A DNA stretch of 64,000 nt, taken from Salinimonas profundi. Lineage in GTDB: Bacteria > Pseudomonadota > Gammaproteobacteria > Enterobacterales > Alteromonadaceae. Shown one piece after another: positions 34,638 to 43,285 of this stretch (the stretch's first letter is position 1; each line of letters starts with the position of its first letter). The DNA lies in the NCBI RefSeq assembly GCF_014750655.1, contig NZ_JABBXD010000002.1:545636-609635 (forward strand). The letters run 5' to 3'. The notes beneath the pieces were generated by a model that was given only the letters and a program-made list of their open reading frames with translations, was not told where the DNA came from and ran no database searches. Both the position numbers and the translations under genes were made by a program.

Positions 34638-35162
34638 ATGGAGCAGCCTGAACTCTCTCAGGATACACAAAGCACGAATGCTGCAAACACACTGCGCTGG
34701 TTTCAAACCAGTGTAGGCCGGATTTGTCTTGGTCCACGACCTGATGATGCATTAATGCAAACACTGAAAGCCGAAGGGGTTTCCCACATCGCTACTGTGC
34801 AAACTTCGGATGAGCAGGCCGATGCTATAAAAGCTCTCTGTGAGTTATTCGATACGCGTTGGGTGTGGCTACCGATAGAAAAAATACGTGACAGCTCAAA
34901 AGCAGAAGTCGCTATGTTGCAAAAATATCTTGCAGAATTACGACAAATTCTTACACAGGGTGGCAGTGTTTACCTGCATTGCGATAAATCACGTTACCGC
35001 TGTCGATTGATGTTTTATGCTCTTTGCCACCACCTTAAAATGCCCTCCTCCAGCGCTTACCCGGCCATGCACTCTTTCTCTGCGGACGGCGCCAACCGTA
35101 TTGCCCGTGAAGATTTATACTGGGCTGCTGACTTAGGTACATCAGTAAAATATCAGGCCTGA
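34638..35162 (+). CDS. Protein-tyrosine/dual-specificity phosphatase-like protein
   Basis: A 174-residue cytosolic protein. The segment VYLHCDKSRYRCRLMFYAL contains the HC-x5-R P-loop of cysteine-dependent phosphatases. Upstream, GPRPDDALMQTLKAEGVSHIATVQ resembles the early strand and helix of dual-specificity phosphatases, and an Asp-containing segment occurs at WLPIEKIRDSS. The fit is partial, so substrate and activity are uncertain. It starts 14 bases after the hemolysin III-family gene and is probably co-transcribed with it. Confidence 0.6.
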   Translation: MEQPELSQDTQSTNAANTLRWFQTSVGRICLGPRPDDALMQTLKAEGVSHIATVQTSDEQADAIKALCELFDTRWVWLPIEKIRDSSKAEVAMLQKYLAELRQILTQGGSVYLHCDKSRYRCRLMFYALCHHLKMPSSSAYPAMHSFSADGANRIAREDLYWAADLGTSVKYQA

Positions 35163-35364
35163 TATCGCCAATCCAGCCATGTTACGCATTGGCCAGTCGC
35201 GCTTTTGCATAGTATTTGCTTTACCTAGCCTAACGCATGTTTTGCCAGAATAGTCTGCAGTCGTTTTTAACACCGACGTCACTGGCATTGTGCGTATCTT
35301 AATATTTCATTCCTGCGGCATTTACGCGCAGCATTTTTTCGCTTCAGTTTATAGGTATCGGCTT

Positions 35365-37419
35365 ATGTTGTTACATCGCGCGAAACGGTTGTCACGCCTG
35401 ATTATCGGTTTATCACTCCTTGCCACCCCGGCTGCATCCACCTTTGCAGCAACATCAACACAACAGGCATTTGTGGCTGGTCAACCAGGCACTGCAGCGC
35501 TAGAGCAGATAACCCAGCAGATGTCGCTCAGCGACATTGAAGCACTGGTAGTGTCGTTAAAAAACGACAAACAATACAAACGCATGCTACAAAAATTGCA
35601 GGCGGATGAAACATCGGCCGCGGCTGAAATCCTTGCCGCTTTAAAGGACACAGGCTCGTTGTATGATGCCACGACAACGCTGGTGCAGCAGAAGACAGGT
35701 GATGCACAGAAATTAGTGCGTGCTGCAATGCTACTTTTTCCGGCTGACCGCTACGCGCTCTATCATGCCCTGTTAGCTGAAAGCACATTATCTGAAAACC
35801 AGGTTAAATCCTGGGCGTCTTCTACCGGTGTGCTTACCAGCCAATTATATGCAGATGAGGCCTTCGATAGCGCAGGTATCGCCATTGAGCCATTAATGGA
35901 ATCGCTCAGTGTCAGTATTGCCGGGCAGACCGCAGATACCAAAGCATCTGTATATTTTCGCCGCGCCAATGCGTCGAACGGCGACTGGCAGCGCGCAAAC
36001 GATCTGCAATGGGAGCCGGTGACCGCACACCTTACCGGCCCGTTAGTCTATCTGCAGCCGGATACGGCTTATGAGCTGAAAATCAGACTGGAACAGGCGG
36101 ACGGAAGTTCGCAAACACTGATGCGCCAGACGGCAACCCGCGCTGAAACACCACCTGTCGATCCCGACAAGGTTTACCAACTTGCTGATATTTATAACGG
36201 CGGGACGCTGGATCTGGAAGCGTTAGGCATAGAAGGCAAACCGGGTGCCTGGGCTAAGATTGTGGGTGATCCCAATCTTCCCATTGTTGCCCCTGACGGC
36301 AATAAGCATGCGATCGATATTGGGAATAACAGTTATATTTATTTTGAGAATATCGTCGTTAAAGGCGGCAGAACCCATAGTGTTTTTGCAGAAAAAGCGC
36401 ATCATATTTGGATAAACGAGTGTGATATTTCTGATTGGGGTCGCTCAGCTAACATTCTTAAAAATGGTGTTGCTTATGAATTAGAGGATGCACAGCCCAT
36501 TAACTATGACTCTGCCATCTATCTTCGCCAAAGTGGTGTCGTCACGGTTGAAAACTGTCATATTCATGACCCCAATGCGTTGGCTAACGACTGGCGATAT
36601 GGCCACCCCAAAGGACCAAATGCCTTTTTTGCACATGCCAATCATCCCAACCCTGCGTACAAGGGTCAGGTGATCCTAAGAAACAATATATTTGAGGGTA
36701 AGCCAGAGCACCGCTTCAATGATGTCATAGAAGGCCGTAAAAATGGTGAGCCTTTAGGGGGTTTTGTCAGAGACTCGGCAATTTATGGTAATACGCTCAG
36801 ATATGCCAATGATGACAGTATTGAGATAGACGGTGGTCAGTATAACGTGCTGGTTTACAATAACGACATTGCGCATAGCTATACGGGTGTCAGCGCCATC
36901 CCGACACGGGTCGGACCGTCGTTTATCTTCAACAATTACATTCACGACCTGGGCGATCAAACAGGCAAGCAATGGGCCGCTGTTAAGCTGGGTGGGTTGT
37001 TCGCTGGTGCGTTTGGCAAGAGCCATATTTACCACAACCTTATCACCGTAGGTCGAAACGGTATCGCCGCATCGCGTTTTCAGGAAGACAATACATTTTA
37101 TACCCACGCCCAGAATAATATCGTCATCACACAGAAAGACGCCAATATGGTAGGACTGAATGTATATGATCCCAGGCAGTTCGAACAAACCCGGTACGTG
37201 AACAACTATTTTTTCAATACAAAAAAGGGCGAGCCCAAAGTGGAAGGAACCATCGCCGTGCCTTATGCGTATCCTTCTGAGGTGAATACAAAAAATGCAG
37301 AAAGCTGGGTCAATAGTGAAGACCAGGCTATGTTTCCTGCCAATGATGCGTATTACATTCCCAATTTTAGTCTGAAAAACGCTCAACAGGGCGCGTATAT
37401 CAACGGGCTGATAAATTAA
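35365..37419 (+). CDS. Secreted right-handed beta-helix protein (polysaccharide-active candidate)
   Basis: A 684-residue exported protein with a signal peptide (LIIGLSLLATPAASTFA). Residues about 30-190 are helical, about 190-270 look like a fibronectin-III-type domain (YLQPDTAYELKIRL), and the rest is a right-handed parallel beta-helix with strand-turn repeats (YIYFENIVVKGGRTHSVF, HHIWINECDISDWGR, NVLVYNNDIAHS). Beta-helix proteins beside polysaccharide export genes are often lyases, epimerases or hydrolases of the polymer. It is directly upstream of the Wzx gene, which supports such a role. No catalytic residues could be named with confidence. ATG 35365 is chosen because it starts the signal peptide. 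Confidence 0.72.
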   Translation: MLLHRAKRLSRLIIGLSLLATPAASTFAATSTQQAFVAGQPGTAALEQITQQMSLSDIEALVVSLKNDKQYKRMLQKLQADETSAAAEILAALKDTGSLYDATTTLVQQKTGDAQKLVRAAMLLFPADRYALYHALLAESTLSENQVKSWASSTGVLTSQLYADEAFDSAGIAIEPLMESLSVSIAGQTADTKASVYFRRANASNGDWQRANDLQWEPVTAHLTGPLVYLQPDTAYELKIRLEQADGSSQTLMRQTATRAETPPVDPDKVYQLADIYNGGTLDLEALGIEGKPGAWAKIVGDPNLPIVAPDGNKHAIDIGNNSYIYFENIVVKGGRTHSVFAEKAHHIWINECDISDWGRSANILKNGVAYELEDAQPINYDSAIYLRQSGVVTVENCHIHDPNALANDWRYGHPKGPNAFFAHANHPNPAYKGQVILRNNIFEGKPEHRFNDVIEGRKNGEPLGGFVRDSAIYGNTLRYANDDSIEIDGGQYNVLVYNNDIAHSYTGVSAIPTRVGPSFIFNNYIHDLGDQTGKQWAAVKLGGLFAGAFGKSHIYHNLITVGRNGIAASRFQEDNTFYTHAQNNIVITQKDANMVGLNVYDPRQFEQTRYVNNYFFNTKKGEPKVEGTIAVPYAYPSEVNTKNAESWVNSEDQAMFPANDAYYIPNFSLKNAQQGAYINGLIN

Positions 37420-37434
37420 GGCAGGCTTTGTGCT
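37419..37434 (+). promoter_or_regulatory. Weak sigma-54-like element before wzx
   Basis: AGGCAGGCTTTGTGCT keeps GG and GC 10 bases apart and agrees with the -24/-12 consensus in most key positions, but begins with A and lacks the C of GCAC. It lies 43 bases before the wzx start. Confidence 0.35.
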
Positions 37435-37476
37435 TGTCTTCGGCACATATTTTAAACATGGAAAGTAACGCAGTAC

Positions 37477-38970
37477 ATGTCATTAAAAGCTAAATCTTTA
37501 GCGGGCGCGTTCTTCAATCTGTCAGCCAATGGCTTTGCCCAGATTGTTAACTTCGTCGTCTACGCTATTATGGCCCGAATCCTTGAAGTTGAGGAATTCG
37601 GGCTTGTTGCCATCTGTTTGATGGTCGTTGAGTTTTGTAATCTATTTGTCACCGTAGGCATCAGCCAGAACCTCATTCAACGTAAACACTGGGATAATCA
37701 GTTCGCCAGCCTCTCATTCTGGGTACTGATGGGGGTTTCTGCGGCTATTGCCAGCCTTATCTTTGTGGTGGCTGTGCCTATTGCCTGGTACACCTATTCT
37801 GAACTTGCTGCGCAGCTTATTGCGGCCCTGGCTATCGTGCCGATTGCCAATGGTTTCAGGCTGGTACACAAAGCGAAACTGGAACGTGACTTCGAAAACA
37901 AGAAGCTGGCGGTATACGATACCGTCGGAGTTCTAATAGGCGGCGTGGTTTCAGTTGTCACCGCACTGGACGGTTATGGCGCATGGGCTATCATCTTCGG
38001 CAAAATCGTTCAGGCCGTGGTCTCGACAATTCTGACTTGTGTGCGCTCTGATTTCAAACCCGAGAAAGTCACCGACAAATCACATCTGCCGGAAATTATC
38101 ACATTTGCCAAGCCGTTAATTGCGATGTCGTTTGTTAACTTTTTCTCGCAAAAAGCGTCGAATATAATTATTGCGTTTTTCCTGGGTGCATCGACGTTTG
38201 CGTTTGCCTCTGTCGCCAGACAGGGTTTTTCGGTTATCAACAACCTGACGTTCCAGCCGCTGAATCGAATTGCCCTTGCTGGCCTGTCGCGGGTAAGCAC
38301 CGATAATCTCAGTCAGACCTTTGGGCGTATGGTGGGCATGACCGCAATCTTCGTCTCTCCGGTCTATTTTGGTGTGGGTGCCATCGCCCACCCCTTCGTA
38401 GAGCTGGTGTTTGGGGATAAGTGGACAACCAGCGCATATCTGCTCTCTATTCTGGCAATCATGGCTCCCACTCAGGTGATGGCTTACTATCTGCCTAATC
38501 TTTTAATTTCCCGTGGCATGCCGCATCAGGCTTTTAAACTAAACATGATCAACCTGGTGGTGAATATGGCTCTGCCTCTGATGGCTGTGCCATGGGGGTT
38601 GTACGGCGTAATCATCGCTTTGGTAGTCGCCAATTACATCACCTTATTCCTGAAGTTTGCACTGGTTAAAAAGCATCTTGGTATTGGAATTAAAGATGCG
38701 CTTGCCAATACGTGGATGTTTTCTATGGCGTCGGTGATTATGTATGGTGTTGTCTTGTACCTTGAGCGATTCAATATCTATGGTCTGGATAATATATTTA
38801 TCAATATTGCCGCATTAGTAGCCACTGGCGCGGCTATCTACACGATAATATTGCTGCTTTTCTTTCGCCGCAAAAGCTTCAAAGTGATGGCAGAGCTTAA
38901 GCGCTCAAAAAAGCAGAAGACGATTAAAAAGAAACCACCCACCGATACAACCGGAACAGTAGAGCCCTGA
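37477..38970 (+). CDS. Wzx-type polysaccharide flippase (MOP superfamily)
   Basis: A 497-residue inner-membrane protein with about 12-14 membrane segments, of the polysaccharide-transport (RfbX/WzxC-like) family. It opens SLKAKSLAGAFFNLSANGFAQIVNF, contains LIQRKHWDNQFASLSFW, and ends with a basic tail (RSKKQKTIKKKPP). It should flip the undecaprenyl-linked repeat unit to the periplasmic face for polymerisation. It fits the neighbouring Wzy-, Wzc- and Wza-like genes. A hairpin follows the stop. Confidence 0.9.
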   Translation: MSLKAKSLAGAFFNLSANGFAQIVNFVVYAIMARILEVEEFGLVAICLMVVEFCNLFVTVGISQNLIQRKHWDNQFASLSFWVLMGVSAAIASLIFVVAVPIAWYTYSELAAQLIAALAIVPIANGFRLVHKAKLERDFENKKLAVYDTVGVLIGGVVSVVTALDGYGAWAIIFGKIVQAVVSTILTCVRSDFKPEKVTDKSHLPEIITFAKPLIAMSFVNFFSQKASNIIIAFFLGASTFAFASVARQGFSVINNLTFQPLNRIALAGLSRVSTDNLSQTFGRMVGMTAIFVSPVYFGVGAIAHPFVELVFGDKWTTSAYLLSILAIMAPTQVMAYYLPNLLISRGMPHQAFKLNMINLVVNMALPLMAVPWGLYGVIIALVVANYITLFLKFALVKKHLGIGIKDALANTWMFSMASVIMYGVVLYLERFNIYGLDNIFINIAALVATGAAIYTIILLLFFRRKSFKVMAELKRSKKQKTIKKKPPTDTTGTVEP

Positions 38971-38989
38971 TTTTCGATGACTCACGATA

Positions 38990-39013
38990 AACCGCCCACA
39001 CTCCCGGGCGGTT
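38990..39013 (+). terminator. Hairpin after wzx
   Basis: An 8-bp perfect stem AACCGCCC/GGGCGGTT, 19 bases after the stop, followed by CATCTTTG. The T-run is poor, so it is only a possible terminator. Confidence 0.45.
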
Positions 39014-39151
39014 CATCTTTGACAAATGAAGCCGTCAATTTTCGGGTAATGCCTTCACGTTGCCCACGCACATTTTCAAAAACTGTGTTCCTCTCACATA
39101 GAAAATCAACAAAAACCCTTAAATTTCAGCGTCATAAACAAATATAAATAC

Positions 39152-39167
39152 TGGCACAATAGCTGCT
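39152..39167 (+). promoter_or_regulatory. Sigma-54 (RpoN) promoter, strong match
   Basis: TGGCACAATAGCTGCT has the full TGGCAC -24 box and TGC of the -12 box at exact spacing. It lies in the 407-base gap between wzx and the YqcI/YcgG gene and points at the latter (start 39378), with transcription expected from about 39178. An AT-rich stretch just upstream could accept IHF. Confidence 0.65.
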
Positions 39168-39213
39168 TAATCAGTGTATATATTTTAGAATTGCCAGTCC
39201 ATGGAGACAGACA

Positions 39214-39309
39214 ATGGAAACCTTATGTGCACTTGCCTTTGCTTATCAGTGCGTTCTTATTCTTCGCCGTACACAGTTTGCCGGAATCGCAATGCGGGCA
39301 CCGGTCTAA
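39214..39309 (+). CDS. Possible leader peptide ahead of YqcI/YcgG gene
   Basis: A 31-codon reading, METLCALAFAYQCVLILR then a basic end, with GGAGAC 7 bases before the ATG. It would be the first translated element of a transcript from the sigma-54 element. One hydrophobic stretch is present. No homology was recognised and it could be chance. The rest of the 38971-39377 gap holds only the promoter and the hairpin noted separately. Confidence 0.3.
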   Translation: METLCALAFAYQCVLILRRTQFAGIAMRAPV

Positions 39310-39377
39310 TAAGCATATTTCCAGTCTAATGTTGTATCTCACTCTTCTTTCTTACTGGCGTTACCAGAGACGACATT

Positions 39378-40058
39378 ATGCAAACTTATCTTCCTCAGCA
39401 GGAAGAAAACCTCAAAGCATTTATTGCACAAAAAGGTTTTCCCTGCATCGGTGCTAAAACAGCCCTACACAAAGATCAAATTCACCTTCATCACTTTGGT
39501 CCTCTACAGGACAGTTCGGATAATCTGGATATACTCGACGCGCTATATCGCTTCATCGCAAGCTTCAACATTCAAAGTGACATGTTCTCTTCGCTTGTCT
39601 GTACGTTCGAGGGCCCCTGGGATCACGGTGAGCGACACTACGAGCGCTTGCTATGGGACAAGCTACAGCAGCTTTATGACATTGATAGCCAATTACATAA
39701 CTGGGACAGTCACGTAAGTAATAATCCCGACCACGCTGATTTTAGCTTTAGTCTGGGCGGTCATGCTTTTTTCATTGTCTGTCTAAACCCGGCAAGTCGC
39801 CGCAAAAGTCGGCGCTACGACTCTCCCGCTATCGTCTTTAATCTTCACCAGCAATTTGATCAGTTGCGTAGCGAAGGAAAGTTTGAAAGCTTTCGTGATC
39901 ATATCCGCAAAAGAGATTCGGTTTTCAGTGGCGGCGATAATCCGATGCTGGATAATCATGGTAGTGATTCTGAAGCAAAGCAATATAGTGGGCGTCAGTT
40001 AGAAGAAAACTGGCAATGCCCGTTTCACACGAATCAGGAGCAACGTAATAATGGATAA
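39378..40058 (+). CDS. YqcI/YcgG family protein (GntA-like heme N-oxygenase family)
   Basis: A 226-residue protein of the YqcI/YcgG family. Markers: FPCIGAKTALHKDQI near the N-terminus, CTFEGPWDHGERHYERLLW, LGGHAFFIVCLNPASRRKSRRY, and the late CPFH motif. Family members such as GntA of guanitoxin synthesis are heme-dependent enzymes that N-hydroxylate guanidino or amine substrates. The gene overlaps the following DUF1989 gene by 8 bases, so the two products should act together. It interrupts the polysaccharide locus and has a sigma-54 element upstream, which suggests nitrogen-related control. The substrate here is unknown. Confidence 0.8.
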   Translation: MQTYLPQQEENLKAFIAQKGFPCIGAKTALHKDQIHLHHFGPLQDSSDNLDILDALYRFIASFNIQSDMFSSLVCTFEGPWDHGERHYERLLWDKLQQLYDIDSQLHNWDSHVSNNPDHADFSFSLGGHAFFIVCLNPASRRKSRRYDSPAIVFNLHQQFDQLRSEGKFESFRDHIRKRDSVFSGGDNPMLDNHGSDSEAKQYSGRQLEENWQCPFHTNQEQRNNG

Positions 40059-40626
40059 AATCGCACCGCGAAGTGGCACCGCCTTTGAGTTAAAAGCAGG
40101 ACAAAAATTGAAAGTGATCGATCCTGAAGGCGAGCAGGTCGCTGATTTGTATGCGTTTAACAGCAGTAATCACAATGAGTATTTATCATCAGGACGTTCT
40201 CTGGACTACAACGAAAGCGTAAATTTTGGCAAAGGCTCAAAGTTATATTCTAATGACAGCCATGAAATGTTTGAAATCGTTGAAGATACCGTCGAGGACC
40301 ATGACTTTCTGCTCACCCCGTGTAGTAAGGCGACTTTCCGCCATTTTTACCCTGACGAGGAGCCTGTACCGGGCTGTCACGGAAATCTGGCGAAAGCATT
40401 TTCTGCCTACGGCATCCCTGAGCATCTAATCAATACGACTTTCAATACGTTTATGAATGTGGCCATTGATGAAAAGGGGAAGTTGTCAGTTTTACCGCCC
40501 AAAAGTAAAGCCGGCGACTACACTGTTTTCGAAGCTAAGATGGATATGATTGTTGGTCTGACTGCGTGCTCTGCCGGCGAATCGAATAATTTCAGTTATA
40601 AACCTATTTGCTACGAAATTTTATAG
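40051..40626 (+). CDS. DUF1989 (urea carboxylase-associated family) protein
   Basis: A 191-residue protein of the DUF1989 family, cupin-like proteins found with urea carboxylase/guanidine carboxylase and with YcgG-type oxygenases. The segments EGEQVADLYAFNSSNHNEYL, GSKLYSNDSHEMFEI, GCHGNLAKAF and TTFNTFMNV are typical, with several conserved His, Asp and Cys that probably bind metal. Translational coupling to the YqcI/YcgG gene (8-base overlap) indicates a two-step pathway or a complex acting on a nitrogen compound. A strong hairpin follows the stop. Confidence 0.85.
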   Translation: MDKIAPRSGTAFELKAGQKLKVIDPEGEQVADLYAFNSSNHNEYLSSGRSLDYNESVNFGKGSKLYSNDSHEMFEIVEDTVEDHDFLLTPCSKATFRHFYPDEEPVPGCHGNLAKAFSAYGIPEHLINTTFNTFMNVAIDEKGKLSVLPPKSKAGDYTVFEAKMDMIVGLTACSAGESNNFSYKPICYEIL

Positions 40627-40632
40627 GAAATA

Positions 40633-40657
40633 AAAAGGGTGCTATCAGCACCCTTTT
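40633..40657. terminator. Bidirectional intrinsic terminator
   Basis: Perfect 11-bp stem AAAAGGGTGCT/AGCACCCTTTT with a 3-base loop between the converging DUF1989 and pyruvyl transferase genes; A- and T-runs on both sides serve both strands. Confidence 0.88.
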
Positions 40658-40670
40658 CTGTTTTTGTGGC

Positions 40671-41474
40671 TTAGACACCCCACAAATCGAAAGGAAATGC
40701 CTGATAAAGCTTTCTGGCAATGGGAGTAAAATCAGGGGGTCTGGGAATATCGGCTTGCAGGCCTTCTTCAACGGAGCTTACCTTGGGGATGTCCTTTCTT
40801 CCGGTCCCCTGATAATAATCTTCGTACTTAAACATAGACTCGCCGCTGTTTGAGTCCAGAAATACCGCCGGTATGCCGTACGCTTCGGCAATGATCACCC
40901 CGTGCAATGAGCTTGAGATGACGCGTTTGCTATTAACAATGGACTCTATGAACGACCCCGGATATTGCATAGGTGTCACCAGCGCATCCTCATGTCCCTC
41001 ATAATGAGACATATCATCGTTCATATGATTAATAACAATGTACTCTCTGGCTTCGCCTTTCTGCATCAGCGACTTAGGGTAAAAATAAGGCAGTAAAATA
41101 GCTGGATCGCCAAAAATTTTAGGCACATCAATACCACGGTTCATCAGATATTCACGAGTAAGCGGGCCTCTGACTGCCCGGACATCAAGCTGCTTGAAAC
41201 GATTGACCTTGTCGTCCATCTTTTTGTTCAGGCCGGTACCCCAGATAGTGTCATTGGTATTGGCGAAATGCAGTACGGATCCCACGCTGACCAGCTTGTT
41301 ATCGTGGCTGAGTTTGTGCGTAATCATCTTACCTTTCATTGCGATGATTCTGTTAACCAGATCGTAGGCAACAAAGTCGCCGATATTCGGCCGCGGATCT
41401 TTTTTCGACTGCCACCAGAAAATTAGCGACTTCTCTTTGGCATACTTTTGTTTTTCGGCCCATTTATAAAACAT
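40671..41474 (-). CDS. Polysaccharide pyruvyl transferase family protein
   Basis: A 267-residue cytosolic protein of the pyruvyl transferase (CsaB/WcaK-like) family, which transfers pyruvate from PEP to a sugar to form a ketal and adds negative charge to the polymer. Features: NIGDFVAYDLVNRI at the start, IWGTGLNKK, RAVRGPLTREYL and the late VISSSLHGVIIAEAYGIPAV, the most conserved part. It is followed, reading upstream, by sulfotransferase and glycosyltransferase genes on the same strand. The acceptor sugar is unknown. Confidence 0.88.
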   Translation of the reverse strand: MFYKWAEKQKYAKEKSLIFWWQSKKDPRPNIGDFVAYDLVNRIIAMKGKMITHKLSHDNKLVSVGSVLHFANTNDTIWGTGLNKKMDDKVNRFKQLDVRAVRGPLTREYLMNRGIDVPKIFGDPAILLPYFYPKSLMQKGEAREYIVINHMNDDMSHYEGHEDALVTPMQYPGSFIESIVNSKRVISSSLHGVIIAEAYGIPAVFLDSNSGESMFKYEDYYQGTGRKDIPKVSSVEEGLQADIPRPPDFTPIARKLYQAFPFDLWGV

Positions 41475-41528
41475 CTGTTGTCCTTTGTTACTTATATCTG
41501 GTGGCGTCTCTACGCTTCGTTAAGCGCG

Positions 41529-42317
41529 TTATAAAAACCGCTTTTTTAAACGGCGAATAATGCTTTCTTTGTTGAATCGCAACAATTCGTCATCAACATT
41601 AAACTCACGGATAAATTTCTCCGTCCATGCCTTGTTGATGGTATCGCTTTGTTTTTTGGTAACAGGCGCTGTCGGAATGCGGTGACTATCGACCTCTGTT
41701 TCCATCAAGTCCGCAATACGCAAAATTGTATTTGCGGTATTACTTTTCACGTCGTTGAAATTCAAATCCATGTATTTGGCGCCATTGGCACTTAATGTGT
41801 ATTTCCAGGAACTGTTTTCAAACAAAATTCTGCGCAGACCGTTATCAATATCCTCAAAACGGTATTCAGGCTGTTTTTGTTTTTCCTGCTTTGAGATCCA
41901 CGCCCCTGTCTGCTTTGCTACCGCCAGCGAAACCGCCTGCGACATCACATCCTGGCGGGTCAGCAACACAAAGTGCGGATTGGGAAATAACGCGCTGATA
42001 CCGCTGAAGCCACCCAGCGTTTCGAGATGGCAGTAATGTAGTTTGATCCCAAATACACCGTTGGGTGACGTCCGGCGCTGCATCAGTTTTCGCATCACTT
42101 CTGCGGTATCAGAAATACCGAACTTTAGCTTCCACTGATTCAGGTTTTTGGTATTTGCATATTCCAGCGGAAACCCGAATGCGCCGGTTTCGTGTAGCGC
42201 ATGCCCCAGCATATGACTGCCTGATCGCACCGTAGAGGCTATGATCAGTGTTTTTCGGGTTTCTGTCTGATTGGGATAATCGTGCTCATCGGCAAACTGA
42301 TCTTCGTACAATTCCAT
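41529..42317 (-). CDS. Stf0-type sulfotransferase
   Basis: A 262-residue protein related to the Stf0 trehalose 2-sulfotransferase family. The PAPS 5'-phosphosulfate loop is represented by IIASTVRSGSHMLGHAL, the 3'-phosphate region by FVLLTRQDVMSQAVSLAVA, and the family-typical VFGIKLHYCHLE lies between. Together with the neighbouring glycosyltransferases it probably sulfates a polysaccharide residue or lipid-linked intermediate. No sulfate-activation genes are in the window. Confidence 0.82.
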   Translation of the reverse strand: MELYEDQFADEHDYPNQTETRKTLIIASTVRSGSHMLGHALHETGAFGFPLEYANTKNLNQWKLKFGISDTAEVMRKLMQRRTSPNGVFGIKLHYCHLETLGGFSGISALFPNPHFVLLTRQDVMSQAVSLAVAKQTGAWISKQEKQKQPEYRFEDIDNGLRRILFENSSWKYTLSANGAKYMDLNFNDVKSNTANTILRIADLMETEVDSHRIPTAPVTKKQSDTINKAWTEKFIREFNVDDELLRFNKESIIRRLKKRFL

Positions 42318-42335
42318 GTTTGGCTCTTTGCTTGG

Positions 42336-43196
42336 TTAAACGCGCTGACGCACTTTTTTAAGAGATACGGCGGCGATATGCTCCATCGTCACACGCAGAC
42401 CTGCTAATTTTATCGACTGCATTATCCAGCGGGCTTTTTGTTGCTTGAGTGGCAGGTACACAAGAAGCTGCGCGGCGACGCGCTTACGGTAATTCTCTTC
42501 GCCCAAAAACGCCCGATGTTTATCTGCAGAGCGTAACCTGACGATGGCCTGCTCGGGTGTCATTTTGGCAACCTTTGCGCCAATGCCATCCATATTCATA
42601 AAGCGATACATGAATATGGCCCGTGGAATGTTCACAAGTTTATAGTTTTTTTGCAGCAGCCTGACATACATGTCCCAGTCCTGCCCGTTCGGCAGCGACT
42701 CGTCAAACCGTTCACTAATGGCCAGTTCACGACGTATACTGAATCCGCTCATCCCACAATACTGATTGCCTGTACGCAGAATGTCAGCCTGAACCACGTC
42801 GTCGGGCTGAACAAACACCTCTTCTTCTTTACCCAGATTCTGATAACCGCTTACTACGGCATCAGCACCTTCCTCGTAAGCACGAACATGTTCCAACAGG
42901 TAATCTGGCATCCAGATATCATCATCATCCAGAAATGCGATAATATCTCCACGAGCGGTATCAACACCGATATTGCGCGCCTTATTTGCACCAGATGACG
43001 TGTCGAGGGGTTTGTAGATAAAATTGTCGTGATGAGAAAATGCTTCAATTACCTGTTCATATGGCAAGGAAGATGCATCATTTACCACAATGACTTCCAG
43101 TGGCTTAACAATTTGAGCATAAACGCCATCCAGCGCTTCTTTCAGTTCATTCGGTCGATTAAAAGTGGTAATGACAACGCTGACTGTATAGCTCAT
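42336..43196 (-). CDS. Family 2 glycosyltransferase
   Basis: A 286-residue GT-A fold glycosyltransferase. The N-terminus SYTVSVVITTFNRPNELKEAL begins the nucleotide-binding domain; FLDDDDIWMPDYL supplies the DxD metal motif; NGQDWDMYVRLLQKNYKL is the typical ED-type acceptor segment. It should add one sugar to the undecaprenyl-linked repeat unit. ATG 43196, preceded by AGGGAATC, is used although the frame is open 28 codons further. It is divergent from the sulfotransferase gene starting at 43286. Confidence 0.9.
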   Translation of the reverse strand: MSYTVSVVITTFNRPNELKEALDGVYAQIVKPLEVIVVNDASSLPYEQVIEAFSHHDNFIYKPLDTSSGANKARNIGVDTARGDIIAFLDDDDIWMPDYLLEHVRAYEEGADAVVSGYQNLGKEEEVFVQPDDVVQADILRTGNQYCGMSGFSIRRELAISERFDESLPNGQDWDMYVRLLQKNYKLVNIPRAIFMYRFMNMDGIGAKVAKMTPEQAIVRLRSADKHRAFLGEENYRKRVAAQLLVYLPLKQQKARWIMQSIKLAGLRVTMEHIAAVSLKKVRQRV

Positions 43197-43285
43197 AGAT
43201 TCCCTGTGAAGTAAAAATATAATGCGTAGACGGTTTAGGAAATTCCAAAGAATTTCTTTGATGTACATGAACAGGAGCAAGAATC

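Noticed and set aside
39191-39457. 88-codon frame overlapping the YqcI/YcgG start
   Set aside because: It overlaps a better-supported gene in another frame, lacks a ribosome-binding site and shows no family features.
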